From the NCBI GenBank assembly GCA_046598395.1, contig JBKJIQ010000040.1, positions 124,001 through 188,000 on the forward strand: a stretch of DNA of 64,000 bases, in the 5' to 3' direction. Numbering within the stretch: position 1 is the first letter of the stretch; each line of letters begins with the position of its first letter. Source of the stretch: JAENVU01 sp046598395 (GTDB lineage Bacteria; Actinomycetota; Acidimicrobiia; IMCC26256; JAENVU01). Below are positions 16,273-25,869 of the stretch, piece after piece. The notes under the pieces were generated by a model that saw only the letters and a list, made by a program, of their open reading frames with translations, was not told the origin of the DNA and made no database searches. Made by a program: the position numbers and the translations under genes.

Positions 16273-17564
16273 CAGGCCACCCGTGGCAGCACAACGGTCT
16301 GGTCCCGGGCCGGACCGACCGACACGAAACTCACGTGGACTCCGGTGTACTCCTCGATGAACTGCACATAGTCGCGCGCCTGGCTCGGAAGGTCCTCGAG
16401 TCGCTCAGCGCGTTCGATATCAGACTGCCAACCCGGGAAGATCTTGTAGACCGGCTTCACCTTGTGGATCACGGACTGGTGGTAGGGAACGTGGTCATAT
16501 CGCGTGCCGTCCTCACCCTCGTACGCGATGCAGACCTTGAGTTCGGGCAACGACGACAGGACGTCGAGCTTGGTGATAGCGAGTTCGGTGCACGTATTGA
16601 TGCGCGATGCGTGCTTGACCATCACCAGGTCGAGCCAACCGGTTCGGCGGCGACGCTTGGTATTGGTTCCGAACTCCTTCCCTCGGTCGACCAGGAGGTC
16701 ACCCACCGGATCCCCCTGGACCAGCTCCGCAGGGAACGGCCCCGCGCCCACACGCGTGGTGTAAGCCTTGACGACGCCCACGATGCGTTCCAGGTCGCGT
16801 GGACCCGCTCCGGCTCCGGCGCACACCGCGCCCGAGACGGGGTTGCTCGACGTGACGAACGGATACGTCCCGTGGTCCAGGTCGAGGAACGCGGCCTGCG
16901 CCGCCTCGAAGAGCACCCACTGCCCCGCGTCGAGCGCGTCGTGAACAACGTGCACGGTGTCGTCCACGAGCGGTTCGAGGCGAGGTGCGAGTTCGAGGTA
17001 CCGCTGCGCGAGCGCGGCGGCATCGACTGGGAGTCGGTTGTAGACCTTGGTGAGCACACCGTTCTTCTCGCGGAGCGCGAGGTCGAGCTTCTCGCGAAAG
17101 ATTTTCGGGTCGAAGAGATCCTGCACTCGGAGGCCAACACGCATGGCCTTATCGGCGTAAGCCGGGCCGATGCCACGCTTGGTGGTGCCGAGCTTGGCGT
17201 TCCCGAGGTACCGCTCATTCAAGCGATCGAGCTCCTGGTGGTACGGCATGATCAGGTGAGCGTTGCCGGAGAGCCGCAGCCGTTGGGTCTCGATTCCTCG
17301 CGCCTCGAGCCCCTCGAGCTCGGCCAACAACACGGTTGGGTCCACTACCACCCCGTTGCCGATGACCGGCACCACCCACGGATACAGAATCCCGCTGGGG
17401 ACCAGCTGCAACTTGAAGACCTCGCCGTCCACCACGAGCGTGTGCCCGGCGTTGTGTCCGCCTTGATAGCGGACGCAGAGCGACGCGTCTTTGGCGAGGT
17501 AGTCGGTGAACCGACCCTTGCCTTCATCACCCCATTGGGTACCAACAATTACGACCCCGGGCAC
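16272..17564 (-). CDS. purA: Adenylosuccinate synthetase
   Basis: 430 residues from the GTG at 17564. PurA makes adenylosuccinate from IMP, aspartate and GTP. The GTP loop GTQWGDEGKGR, the catalytic His in QGGHNAGHT, and the TTKRGIGPAYADKAMR segment that binds IMP are present, as is HGTYPFVTSSNP. The usual EGAQG before LDxDHGTYP reads EAAQA here; the Gln is kept but both flanking glycines are alanines. GTG was chosen because it gives the family N-terminus (PGVVIVGTQWGDEG) with a G-rich stretch upstream. First gene of the long purine run; 118 bases separate it from the clpB stop. Confidence 0.95.
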   Translation of the reverse strand: MPGVVIVGTQWGDEGKGRFTDYLAKDASLCVRYQGGHNAGHTLVVDGEVFKLQLVPSGILYPWVVPVIGNGVVVDPTVLLAELEGLEARGIETQRLRLSGNAHLIMPYHQELDRLNERYLGNAKLGTTKRGIGPAYADKAMRVGLRVQDLFDPKIFREKLDLALREKNGVLTKVYNRLPVDAAALAQRYLELAPRLEPLVDDTVHVVHDALDAGQWVLFEAAQAAFLDLDHGTYPFVTSSNPVSGAVCAGAGAGPRDLERIVGVVKAYTTRVGAGPFPAELVQGDPVGDLLVDRGKEFGTNTKRRRRTGWLDLVMVKHASRINTCTELAITKLDVLSSLPELKVCIAYEGEDGTRYDHVPYHQSVIHKVKPVYKIFPGWQSDIERAERLEDLPSQARDYVQFIEEYTGVHVSFVSVGPARDQTVVLPRVA

Positions 17565-17682
17565 GATCCACCCCCGCGAAAAGGACCGGATCCCTGCGAG
17601 GAACCGGTCCACGACGTGACTGCACTCACGTTGGGAGCAGGTTAGTCGAGCGGGTGCTCCGACTTCGGTGAGTAGATCGCGG

Positions 17683-20259
17683 TCACACCACCGCCACTGG
17701 CTTGGCCCGATGAAAGACGAGACCGTCAGGGCCCGCATCCACCTGGACGACGTCGCCATCGAGGTACGCACCTTGCAGGAGTTCGAGCGCGATGGGATCT
17801 GCGATCTCTTTCTGCAGCACGCGCTTGAGCGGGCGGGCGCCGAAGTCAGGGTCGTAGCCAACCCTCGCCACATGATCGAGTGCCGCAGTCGTGAGCTCGA
17901 GGCCGAGTCCCCGCGCTTCGAGGCGAAGCCGCAAGAGCTCCACCTGGATCTCGACGATCGACGCTATGTCAGAACGGTCGAGGCGGTGGAACACCACGAC
18001 CTCGTCGATGCGGTTCACGAACTCCGGCTTGAAGTGACGGTGAACCGCGGCCATGACGGCGCTCTCATCGCCTCCGGCACCGAGGTTGCTCGTCATGATG
18101 AGCACGGTGTTGGTGAAGTCGACGGTGCGGCCCTGGCCGTCGGTCAAACGGCCGTCGTCCATCAGCGCGAGCAGAACGTTGAACACATCCGGGTGCGCCT
18201 TCTCCACCTCATCGAGCAGCACCACCGCGTAGGGGCGACGGCGCACCGCCTCGGTGAGCTGACCGCCCTCGTCGTACCCGACGTATCCCGGAGGCGCGCC
18301 CACCAGACGTGACACCGAGTGCTTCTCCATGTACTCGCTCATGTCGATACGTACCATCGCCCGCTCGTCGTCGAAGAGGAAGTCGGCCAGCGTGCGCGCG
18401 AGTTCGGTCTTGCCCACGCCCGTAGGCCCCAAGAACAGGAACGAGCCGATGGGTTGGTGCGGATCCGACAGTCCGGCCCGTGATCGACGAATCGCGTTGG
18501 CCACCGCGGCGACCGCGTCGTTCTGGCCGATCACGCGCTGGTGCAGCTCGTCTTCCATGCGCACCAGCTTCTGCATTTCGCCTTCCATGAGGCGCGACAC
18601 CGGAACTCCGGTCCATTTCGCCACGATCTCGGCGATGTCTTCCTCGTCGACCTCTTCCTTCAGCATCGCGTGCCCACCTTGGAGCTCGTTGAGATGCTCG
18701 GTGCGCACCACGATCTCGGCGTCGAGATCGCGCATCGTGCCGTAGCGAAACTCGGCGGCGCGCTGCAGATCACCATCTCGTTCGGCCTTCTCGGCGTCGG
18801 TACGCGCCGCCTCGAGTGCCTCCTTGCGCTCACGGATCGCTCCGATCGCGTCCTTCTCGAGCTGCCACTGCGCGGCCATCGCGTCGCGCTCTTCCTCGAG
18901 ACCGGCGAGCTCAGCATCGAGCGCCGCCAAGCGCTGCTTCGACGCGTCATCGGTCTCCTTGGCGAGCGCCGCCTTCTCGATCTCTAACTGACGGATACGC
19001 CGCTCCACGACGTCGAGCTCGTTCGGCATCGAATCGATCTCGATCCGCAGCCTGGAAGCCGACTCGTCCATCAGGTCAATCGCCTTGTCTGGGAGTTGGC
19101 GGCTCGGGATGTACCGGTCGCTCAACACCGCCGCTGCCACCAGCGCGGCATCCTGGATTCGGACACCGTGATGGACCTCGTAGCGCTCCTTCAAGCCACG
19201 GAGGATCGCCACGGTGTCCTCCACCGATGGTTCGCCCACGAATACCTGCTGGAAACGCCGCTCCAACGCGGCGTCCTTCTCGATGTACTTGCGGAACTCG
19301 TCGAGCGTGGTCGCACCGATCATCCGGAGTTCACCGCGGGCCAGCATCGGCTTGATCATGTTGCCGGCGTCGACCGCTCCCTCGGCCCCACCCGCGCCGA
19401 CGATCGTGTGCAGTTCGTCAATAAATGTGACGACCTCGCCGTCGGAATCCACGATCTCCTTGAGGACGGCCTTGAGCCGCTCCTCGAACTCACCGCGATA
19501 CTTCGCTCCCGCGATCATTGATCCGATGTCGAGCGAGATGAGCCGCTTATCGCGCAAGCTCTCCGGGACATCACCCTCAACGATGCGACGCGCGAGGCCC
19601 TCCGCAATCGCGGTCTTGCCCACTCCCGGTTCTCCGATGAGCACCGGATTGTTCTTGGTGCGGCGAGACAACACTTGGATCACCCGACGGATCTCTTCAT
19701 CGCGTCCGATCACCGGATCGAGCTTGCCCTTGCGCGCTTCCTCGGTGAGATCGCGGCCGTAGCGCTCTAGCGCCTGGTACTGGTCCTCGGGGTTTTCCGA
19801 CGTGACGCGATGTGATCCGCGCACCTGCTTGAGCGCGGCGAGTACCGCCTCGGTGGTCACGCCAAGACCGCGCAGAAGATCGCCCACACCACCCGCGACC
19901 TTGGTCATCGCGAGCAGGAGATGCTCGGTGGAGAGGTAGTCGTCTCCGAGGTCCCCGCGCTCACCGTCGGCGGCTTCCATGAGGCGGTACGTCTCGGGGG
20001 AAACCTGCGGGGCCTGGGCGGTGGTGCCGTAGACCTTCGGCAGCCGGGTGAGCGCGGCCTCGACCTGGTCTCGGATCGTCTTCGGGGCGACTCCGATGCC
20101 TTCCAGCACGGGCAGGACCACACCCTCGGCCTGACCGATCAAGGCGGCGAGAAGATGTTCGCCGCCGACCTGGCTGTGGTTTTGATCTCGAGCGATTCCT
20201 TGCGCAGCGCCGATGGCCTCTTGGGTCTTACGGGTCAGCTTGTTCGGGTCAAGTGCCAT
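17683..20259 (-). CDS. clpB: ClpB disaggregase chaperone
   Basis: 858 residues, full length. ClpB pulls aggregated proteins apart with DnaK/DnaJ/GrpE. In order: an N-terminal Clp repeat domain (to about 145), NBD1 with Walker A GEPGVGKTAIAEG, a long coiled-coil middle domain rich in Glu/Lys/Arg (about 410-525), NBD2 with GPTGVGKTELA, and the C-terminal domain. The DnaK system is in the same window. Its promoter region carries a GGAAT-N18-GTT element identical in layout to the one in front of dnaK, so both are probably under one stress sigma factor. Confidence 0.97.
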   Translation of the reverse strand: MALDPNKLTRKTQEAIGAAQGIARDQNHSQVGGEHLLAALIGQAEGVVLPVLEGIGVAPKTIRDQVEAALTRLPKVYGTTAQAPQVSPETYRLMEAADGERGDLGDDYLSTEHLLLAMTKVAGGVGDLLRGLGVTTEAVLAALKQVRGSHRVTSENPEDQYQALERYGRDLTEEARKGKLDPVIGRDEEIRRVIQVLSRRTKNNPVLIGEPGVGKTAIAEGLARRIVEGDVPESLRDKRLISLDIGSMIAGAKYRGEFEERLKAVLKEIVDSDGEVVTFIDELHTIVGAGGAEGAVDAGNMIKPMLARGELRMIGATTLDEFRKYIEKDAALERRFQQVFVGEPSVEDTVAILRGLKERYEVHHGVRIQDAALVAAAVLSDRYIPSRQLPDKAIDLMDESASRLRIEIDSMPNELDVVERRIRQLEIEKAALAKETDDASKQRLAALDAELAGLEEERDAMAAQWQLEKDAIGAIRERKEALEAARTDAEKAERDGDLQRAAEFRYGTMRDLDAEIVVRTEHLNELQGGHAMLKEEVDEEDIAEIVAKWTGVPVSRLMEGEMQKLVRMEDELHQRVIGQNDAVAAVANAIRRSRAGLSDPHQPIGSFLFLGPTGVGKTELARTLADFLFDDERAMVRIDMSEYMEKHSVSRLVGAPPGYVGYDEGGQLTEAVRRRPYAVVLLDEVEKAHPDVFNVLLALMDDGRLTDGQGRTVDFTNTVLIMTSNLGAGGDESAVMAAVHRHFKPEFVNRIDEVVVFHRLDRSDIASIVEIQVELLRLRLEARGLGLELTTAALDHVARVGYDPDFGARPLKRVLQKEIADPIALELLQGAYLDGDVVQVDAGPDGLVFHRAKPVAVV

Positions 20260-20296
20260 GGTTCGATCGTCCTCGTGACTCGGATGGGACTGCGAT

Positions 20297-20333
20297 AAAA
20301 GTTGACAACAGCGCTATCAACTTTTCCATTCCC
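20297..20333 (-). promoter_or_regulatory. SigH/SigR-type promoter of clpB with overlapping inverted repeat
   Basis: On the minus strand GGGAAT (20333-20328) is followed after exactly 18 bases by GTTGTCAAC (20309-20301), matching the actinobacterial SigH/SigR consensus GGAAT-N18-GTT. The same region holds the perfect repeat AAAAGTTGA-N11-TCAACTTTT (20297-20305 and 20317-20325), which covers the spacer and -10 and may be a second control site. Start codon is about 40 bases downstream. Confidence 0.7.
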
Positions 20334-20406
20334 AACTTCGAGCGTGCACGAGAAACCGACAGAACACCAGGGTATTTCGTACTTTCGTCGACCCGTCAGC
20401 ACGGTG

Positions 20407-22668
20407 TCAGGAGACGGACTCGAACTCACGGTCGAGGATGGCGATCGGCTCGTTCTCCCAGATGCCGTACCGAAGGTGCCATCTGCGCAACCAGGCGGGC
20501 GCCCACCAGTTGGAACGCCCGGCCAGCCGCATGAAGGCGGGCACGAGCGTTGCGCGAATCAAGAATGCATCGACGAGCACTGCGAGCGTCAGGCCGATCC
20601 CGAACAGCTTGACCGTGGCAACGTCGGAAGTGGCAATGCCCAGAAACACGATCGTGAGCAGCAACGCCGCGGCGGTCACGATCCTGCCGGTCTTCTGGAG
20701 TCCGACCTCGATGGCGTGCTCGTTGTTGCGGTCGAGGTCGTACTCCTCCTTGATGCGCGAAATCAGGAAAACCTCGTAGTCCATGGAGAGTCCGAACGCG
20801 ATGCAGAACATCAGGATCGGCGAAAAGACGTCGATCGATCCGGTCGGGGTGATGTTGAGAAAATTCGAGAAGTGACCATCTTGAAAAATCCACACCATGG
20901 CCCCGAACGTGGCCGTCAGCGACAGCACGTTGAGCCCGAGCGCCTTCAACGGCACCAGAATGCTCCCGGTCATGAGGAAGAGCAAAATGAATGTGGCGAG
21001 GCCCACCAGTCCTATCGCGATCGGCAATCGACTCAGTACCGACTCCTTGGTGTCGATGAGTCGAGCTCCGAGGCCACCCACGTTCAGCTCCAGCGGCGTA
21101 TTGATGCCACGGATGCTCCGAACCAACTGATCGCCGGCGGGCGACATCGGTTCCACTCTCGGCGTCACCGTGAGGTAGGCACCGCTCCCGCCCGACCCTG
21201 GCGTGAATCGCTCTTTCTGCGTCGGCGCCAGCGCAATCGCCGCGAACGAGACCTTCCCGGTCTTGGCATCCTTGAGGAAGAACCCCAACCCGCTGTCGAC
21301 TCGAGCGGCACCGGGCAACTTGGCGAACGCGAAGCCGAGGCGCTTGATCTCTCGCTCATCTCGTTTGAGGTCGGCTCGAGGGAACGATACCGGGATGGCG
21401 TTGGACTCTCGGGTAGAGAAGTTCTTTCGGATCTGGTCGACCGCTCGGCGGCCGCTCACGCTGTCGGACACGACGCGGTCGTCAGTCAACCCGAGGTTGA
21501 GATGGAAGAACGGCGCGGCGAGTAGCAGGATCACCGTGGTGACGGTGATCGCGTATGCCACAGGGTGCTTCATGACTCGACGCGCCTGGGCGCCCCAGAA
21601 GCCACCGGTCTCGGACTCCGGCTTCGCTTTGAACAGCCGTCCCTTTTCAATCCGCGTGCCCAGCACTGCGAGAATCGCCGGCAGAACCACCACCGCGGCC
21701 ACCGCCGCGAGCGCGACCACCGCGGTCCCCGCGAATGCGAACGATCGGAGATAGGGAACGTTGAACACCGCGAGCGCCGAGAGCGAAATCATGACGGTCC
21801 CCGCGCTGAACGCGACCGTGCGGCCCGCCGTCTGCATCGACCGGCCGACGGCGACGTTCGAAGAAACGCCCTTGCCCAACTCCTCGCGGTAGCGCGAGAC
21901 GATGAACAAGCTGTAGTCGATCGCCAGTCCCAGACCCAGCGCGGTGGTGAGGTTGAGAGCAAACACCGAAACATCGGTGAACAACGTGAGGATCAGCAGC
22001 ACCATGAGCGTGCCAACGATGGCGATCGCGCCCACGGCCAGGGGGAGCAACGCAGCCACAACACTGCCAAAGACGATGACCAACGCGACGGCAGTGATCG
22101 GCACGGAAATCAACTCGGACTTTTGGAGGTCGTCCTCCGCCTGCTTCGAGATTTGATGAGTCAGGACCGCCTCACCGGTAGGCAGGATGGCGATCGGTGA
22201 GGAGGCGCTCGAGTACTTGGCCACCAGTTCATCGGCGATCTCACCGGCCCGAGGGAACTTCTCGTCCTCGGTTCCCGACATCGCGGCAACCACCAACGCC
22301 TGGCGGGAGTCGGTACTGCGAAGTTGCTCGACCTTGCCGAACGTCCAATACGAGTTGGCCGAGATCACCCCCTTGCGGGAAGCGAGTTCCTTCGTCAGTT
22401 CGGTCCCCACCCGCGTGACCTCGGCACCGTCGACGGTCCCGTCCTTCGCGGTGACGACCAAGACGAAATCCGAAAGCGCGGCCTGTGGGAACGACGCCTT
22501 GATCTCGGCGCGGGCCTGTGCCGATTCGGTGCTCGGGTCTTCGAACCCTCCACCGCTCAGCCGATCGTGCACCCCGCCACCGAGCACCCCGGCGATGACC
22601 AACGCGATGAGAACACCGATGATGACCGCCCACCTGCGGCGGACGATCAACACTGCAAGCTTGCGCAT
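20407..22668 (-). CDS. MMPL/RND-family membrane transporter
   Basis: 753 residues. It begins with a membrane anchor (WAVIIGVLIALVIAGVLGGG), then an outside domain, a five-helix block including GLGLAIDYSLFIVSRYREEL, a second outside domain after a helix at about residue 370, and a second helix block containing AFGLSMDYEVFLISRIKEEY. The two GxxxDYxxF segments are the family's proton-relay signatures. MMPL proteins export lipids or siderophores using the proton gradient; the cargo here is not deducible. ATG 22668 is preferred over upstream starts because it directly precedes the first membrane helix. It is divergent from the cyclic-nucleotide-domain gene and separate from clpB. Confidence 0.87.
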   Translation of the reverse strand: MRKLAVLIVRRRWAVIIGVLIALVIAGVLGGGVHDRLSGGGFEDPSTESAQARAEIKASFPQAALSDFVLVVTAKDGTVDGAEVTRVGTELTKELASRKGVISANSYWTFGKVEQLRSTDSRQALVVAAMSGTEDEKFPRAGEIADELVAKYSSASSPIAILPTGEAVLTHQISKQAEDDLQKSELISVPITAVALVIVFGSVVAALLPLAVGAIAIVGTLMVLLILTLFTDVSVFALNLTTALGLGLAIDYSLFIVSRYREELGKGVSSNVAVGRSMQTAGRTVAFSAGTVMISLSALAVFNVPYLRSFAFAGTAVVALAAVAAVVVLPAILAVLGTRIEKGRLFKAKPESETGGFWGAQARRVMKHPVAYAITVTTVILLLAAPFFHLNLGLTDDRVVSDSVSGRRAVDQIRKNFSTRESNAIPVSFPRADLKRDEREIKRLGFAFAKLPGAARVDSGLGFFLKDAKTGKVSFAAIALAPTQKERFTPGSGGSGAYLTVTPRVEPMSPAGDQLVRSIRGINTPLELNVGGLGARLIDTKESVLSRLPIAIGLVGLATFILLFLMTGSILVPLKALGLNVLSLTATFGAMVWIFQDGHFSNFLNITPTGSIDVFSPILMFCIAFGLSMDYEVFLISRIKEEYDLDRNNEHAIEVGLQKTGRIVTAAALLLTIVFLGIATSDVATVKLFGIGLTLAVLVDAFLIRATLVPAFMRLAGRSNWWAPAWLRRWHLRYGIWENEPIAILDREFESVS

Positions 22669-22760
22669 GGAATGCCCCTGGTTCTCGCTGTGGCTCGGTC
22701 CCTCCGAGCGCCGGTAGGCTAGGACGTCCAGACGCAGCGCACATGGGGCGGAGGAAATCA

Positions 22761-23198
22761 GTGGGAGCAAAGCGAGAGTTGGCCGATTTGCTTGAGGCAG
22801 TGGGGTTGTTTTCACGCTGCACGGCCGGCGAACGGCGAACGGTGGCGCGCCACGCGCAAACGGCAGATCTCCCGGCGGGGACAGACCTCGTTGTAGAAGG
22901 TGAGCCCGGCGACGCCTTGTTCATCATCATCGAGGGAACCGCATCGGTGCACCGCAGTGACACCACCGAAGTCATCGAGGTCGGTCCCGGCTCCTACTTC
23001 GGTGAGCTGGCGATCCTCGACGGAGGCACCCGGAGTGCCACGGTCCGCGCGGATTCCAACGTGAAGGTCGCGGTCCTCGGGATTCGCATGTTTCGCACGC
23101 TCCTGCGCGAGGTCCCCGACCTCGCTGAGCAACTGCTCATCGGCCTCGCCGGCGAACTCCGCAAGGCCCAGGCGCAAGCCACAACAGCAGTGGGGTAG
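22761..23198 (+). CDS. Stand-alone cyclic-nucleotide-binding domain protein
   Basis: 145 residues, one cNMP-binding beta-barrel: LPAGTDLVVEGEPGDALFII, then PGSYFGELAILDGGTRSATV which is the phosphate-binding cassette with the FGExAL and Arg residues that contact cAMP. There is no DNA-binding domain. The GTG at 22761 is preferred over the ATG at 22743 because GGAGG is placed 6 bases upstream of it. Only 5 bases separate it from the next gene, a phospholipase with its own cNMP domain, so they form an operon and the small protein may modulate that enzyme. Confidence 0.8.
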   Translation: MGAKRELADLLEAVGLFSRCTAGERRTVARHAQTADLPAGTDLVVEGEPGDALFIIIEGTASVHRSDTTEVIEVGPGSYFGELAILDGGTRSATVRADSNVKVAVLGIRMFRTLLREVPDLAEQLLIGLAGELRKAQAQATTAVG

Positions 23199-23203
23199 GA
23201 CGT

Positions 23204-25012
23204 GTGACCACAACCGAGACGACCCCGGACGAGCTCGACGAGCTCGTCCGAGCCAACCGCGTGCTCGGCGCATTGCCCGACGATGCGCGCGCACTCGTGT
23301 GCGAATCACTGGTTCCCGTGGTGGTGCGTGCGGGCGAGACCCTGATCCACGCGGGCGACGCGGCTGACTGCCTCTATCTCGTGGTCGCGGGCCGCCTCCG
23401 CGTGATCGCCCACTCCGAGGGCAAAGAGACGGTGCTGGCCGAGATCGGCCGCGGCGACGTCGTGGGTGAGATGGCCCTGATCATCGACCGCCCGCGGACC
23501 GCGGATGTGGTCGCGATCCGCGATACCCACCTTCTTCGGTTCGGCGCGGAAGCATTCGTTGCACTCACCGCGGCCTATCCCGCCGCGTACCGAGCGGTCA
23601 GCACCGCGACGGTGGACCGCCTGCTCGAACGTCAGAGCACCCGCGGTCGCGCGAGTACTCCCGCGGTATCCATTGCGATTCTGCCCATCGACGACACCCC
23701 CGCCGTCCGCCAGTTCGCGGCGCTCCTGACGCAGAGCTGTTCCCGGCTCACCGGCGCCGCGCAGCGCGTCGATGTCGCCGATGCCCGGACCGTGGCCGGC
23801 GTCGACCTGGACCACGGCCGGCTCGTGGCATGGAGCAACGAGCTCGAGCAGGAGTACTCGCTGGTCGTCTACTACGGCGAGACGGAGCCGACCCCGTGGA
23901 CTGAGGCCTGTCTGCGCCAGGCCGACGTCGTGCTCGTGGTGGCGGATGCCACCACGGGTCCCGAGTTGCGACCCGTGGAAGGTCTGGTGCAGGGCCATGC
24001 CCGCACCGACCGCCGAACCGAGTTGGTTCTCGTTCATCCCTCGACCACGCAAGACCCGCGGCGTACCTCGCTCTGGCTCGGACCGCGCACTGTCGACCGT
24101 CACCACCACGTGCGGGGCGACAACACTTCCGATGTTGACCGTGTAGCGCGCCTGGTACTCAACCGCGGCATCAGTGTGGTGTTCAGTGGTGGCGGCGCAC
24201 GCGGCATCTCCCAGGTGGGCGTCTACGCCGCGCTGCTCGACGCCGGGATCCCGATCGATGCCGTGGGTGGGACCAGCATCGGATCGATCGTGTCCGGAGG
24301 GGTCGCTCGAGACATGACTCCCGCAGCCATCGGTGCGCAGCTGCGCGCCGCCGTCGCGGAACGAAAATCCTACCTCGACATGACATTCCCGGGTGTCTCG
24401 ATCGCCGCGGGCGCGAAGGTCACCGAACGGATGCGCGAGGCCGCCGACGGCCTCGACATCGAAGACGGGTGGCGTCGCGCGTTTGCCGTCTCCACGAACC
24501 TCACTCGTGGCGATGTCGAGATCCACGAAAGCGGTCCCGGGTGGTTCGCGTTGCGCTCGTCCTTTTCTATCCCCGGCGTGTTTCCCCCAATGCGCACCGC
24601 CAACGGCGACGTGCTCGTGGATGGCGGACTGGTCGACAACATGCCGGTCGGCATCATGCGGTCGCGCCACGATGGCATATCCGTGATTGCGATCGATGTG
24701 GGGAGTCAGCGCGACATTCGCGCCGGTGGCCTTCCCGACTCCGGCGTGGTTTCCGGGTGGCGATGGCTGCTCGATCGCGTCAACCCGCGGACTGCGTCCC
24801 AAGACATCCCCGTCGGCGTCAAGGTCTTGATGCGCATCACCGAGCTCGGAGGGCGTGACGACGACAAAGGCGATCTCTACATCCGCCCCGTCGTCGACGG
24901 CGTGGCCATGCTCGACTTCGGCGCTTTCGATCGCCTGGTGGACGCCGGCTACGAGGCCGGCACCAAATCCGCAAAGGAATGGCTCGCCAGCGGCACCGCG
25001 CCGAAGTTCTAA
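23204..25012 (+). CDS. NTE-type patatin phospholipase with N-terminal cNMP-binding domain
   Basis: 602 residues. Residues about 25-140 form a cNMP-binding domain (IGRGDVVGEMALIIDRPRTA), a middle segment resembles an alpha/beta module, and from about 320 the patatin domain begins: oxyanion hole SGGGARG, nucleophile Ser in GTSIGS (about 356) and the catalytic Asp in DGGLVDN (about 472). This is the NTE/RssA family of serine lysophospholipases; several members pair cyclic-nucleotide domains with the esterase, as in human NTE and a mycobacterial homologue. Starts with GTG after an AGGA. Its stop is one base from the stop of the convergent methyltransferase gene. Substrate unknown; probably membrane-associated. 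Confidence 0.88.
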   Translation: MTTTETTPDELDELVRANRVLGALPDDARALVCESLVPVVVRAGETLIHAGDAADCLYLVVAGRLRVIAHSEGKETVLAEIGRGDVVGEMALIIDRPRTADVVAIRDTHLLRFGAEAFVALTAAYPAAYRAVSTATVDRLLERQSTRGRASTPAVSIAILPIDDTPAVRQFAALLTQSCSRLTGAAQRVDVADARTVAGVDLDHGRLVAWSNELEQEYSLVVYYGETEPTPWTEACLRQADVVLVVADATTGPELRPVEGLVQGHARTDRRTELVLVHPSTTQDPRRTSLWLGPRTVDRHHHVRGDNTSDVDRVARLVLNRGISVVFSGGGARGISQVGVYAALLDAGIPIDAVGGTSIGSIVSGGVARDMTPAAIGAQLRAAVAERKSYLDMTFPGVSIAAGAKVTERMREAADGLDIEDGWRRAFAVSTNLTRGDVEIHESGPGWFALRSSFSIPGVFPPMRTANGDVLVDGGLVDNMPVGIMRSRHDGISVIAIDVGSQRDIRAGGLPDSGVVSGWRWLLDRVNPRTASQDIPVGVKVLMRITELGGRDDDKGDLYIRPVVDGVAMLDFGAFDRLVDAGYEAGTKSAKEWLASGTAPKF

Positions 25013-25013
25013 G

Positions 25014-25769
25014 TCAGCGGCGGGTAAAAAGTATGTCGACCGTGCACGGCAGCACGCGCTGGAGAAACGGCAGTCGCTGGAGTCCGAGGTAGTAGACGGT
25101 CTCAACCCCACCGCGGTAGGTGGTGGACGGTGAGAAGGTCACCTGCGCGTCCAACCCGCACTCATCGGCAAGCCGTTCGATGTTTCGGTAGCGCAGCAGA
25201 TCCTCGGGCACCACGGGCCGCTTGGCCATGACCCGCCTGAGCGCCAGCGGGTAGATCCAATCGAGGGCGCCGGGTTCATAGGCGTAGAGCGCGTGACCCC
25301 CCGGCGGGAGGATGCGGGCGATCTCAGCCAGTGTGCTGCGATGCGCGCCAAAGTGATGAGCGGCCGCGAACACAAACACCAGATCAACTGAACCGGTGGC
25401 GAACGGGGTCGCATTACTCCGGCAAGCTGCGAGACCGTCGAGGCGAGCCCCGATCACGTGCTCCCACTGCGGAGCGGAGACCACCGCATCGGGCGCGATA
25501 TCGGTACCGATGATCCGGGCCCGGTCACCTAACTCATGTTTGACCATGCACGACGGCCAGCACTGTCCACCACCGAGCTCAACGATCGTGGCGGCATTCT
25601 CGAACAGGTCGCGATACTTCTCGAACTTCTCGAGGAAGATGCGCGCCTCGCTCATCTTGTGCGTCAGGAGATCGAGGCCAAACACTCCTGGTCGCTCGTT
25701 CTCCGACTCGGCCCAAAACGAGATCTCTTGCTTCTCGCGTTGCTCAAGCGGGACGCGGGACGCAGACAC
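25014..25769 (-). CDS. SAM-dependent methyltransferase (class I)
   Basis: 251 residues from the GTG at 25769. The SAM site is ATIVELGGGQCWPS, followed by GTDIAPDAVV, the acidic SVDLVFVFAAAHHF loop and LAEIARILPPGGHALYAYE, the usual motif order I to post-III. The C-terminal part (TTYRGGVETVYYLGLQRLPFL) would set the substrate and is not recognised. Upstream of this start the frame stays open but carries low-complexity Pro/Arg sequence, so the start is uncertain. It is 100 bases after hspR on the same strand and may be read through from the chaperone operon. Confidence 0.75.
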   Translation of the reverse strand: MSASRVPLEQREKQEISFWAESENERPGVFGLDLLTHKMSEARIFLEKFEKYRDLFENAATIVELGGGQCWPSCMVKHELGDRARIIGTDIAPDAVVSAPQWEHVIGARLDGLAACRSNATPFATGSVDLVFVFAAAHHFGAHRSTLAEIARILPPGGHALYAYEPGALDWIYPLALRRVMAKRPVVPEDLLRYRNIERLADECGLDAQVTFSPSTTYRGGVETVYYLGLQRLPFLQRVLPCTVDILFTRR

Positions 25770-25869
25770 GGTGATGACCCTACTTTCGGGCGTACGGCCT
25801 GTCAGACGACCCCGGCGCGGCCTCGATCCGCGATGGCCTTCGCAAGGTGGCGCGTCGGGGCTCGAGCCC

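Noticed and set aside
14632..16371. 579-codon open frame antisense to vapB and purD
   Set aside because: Low-complexity Arg/His product and complete overlap with conserved purD.
17565..17682. Purine riboswitch upstream of purA
   Set aside because: No purine aptamer-like three-way junction could be recognised in this 118-base gap or in the purL and purF leaders.
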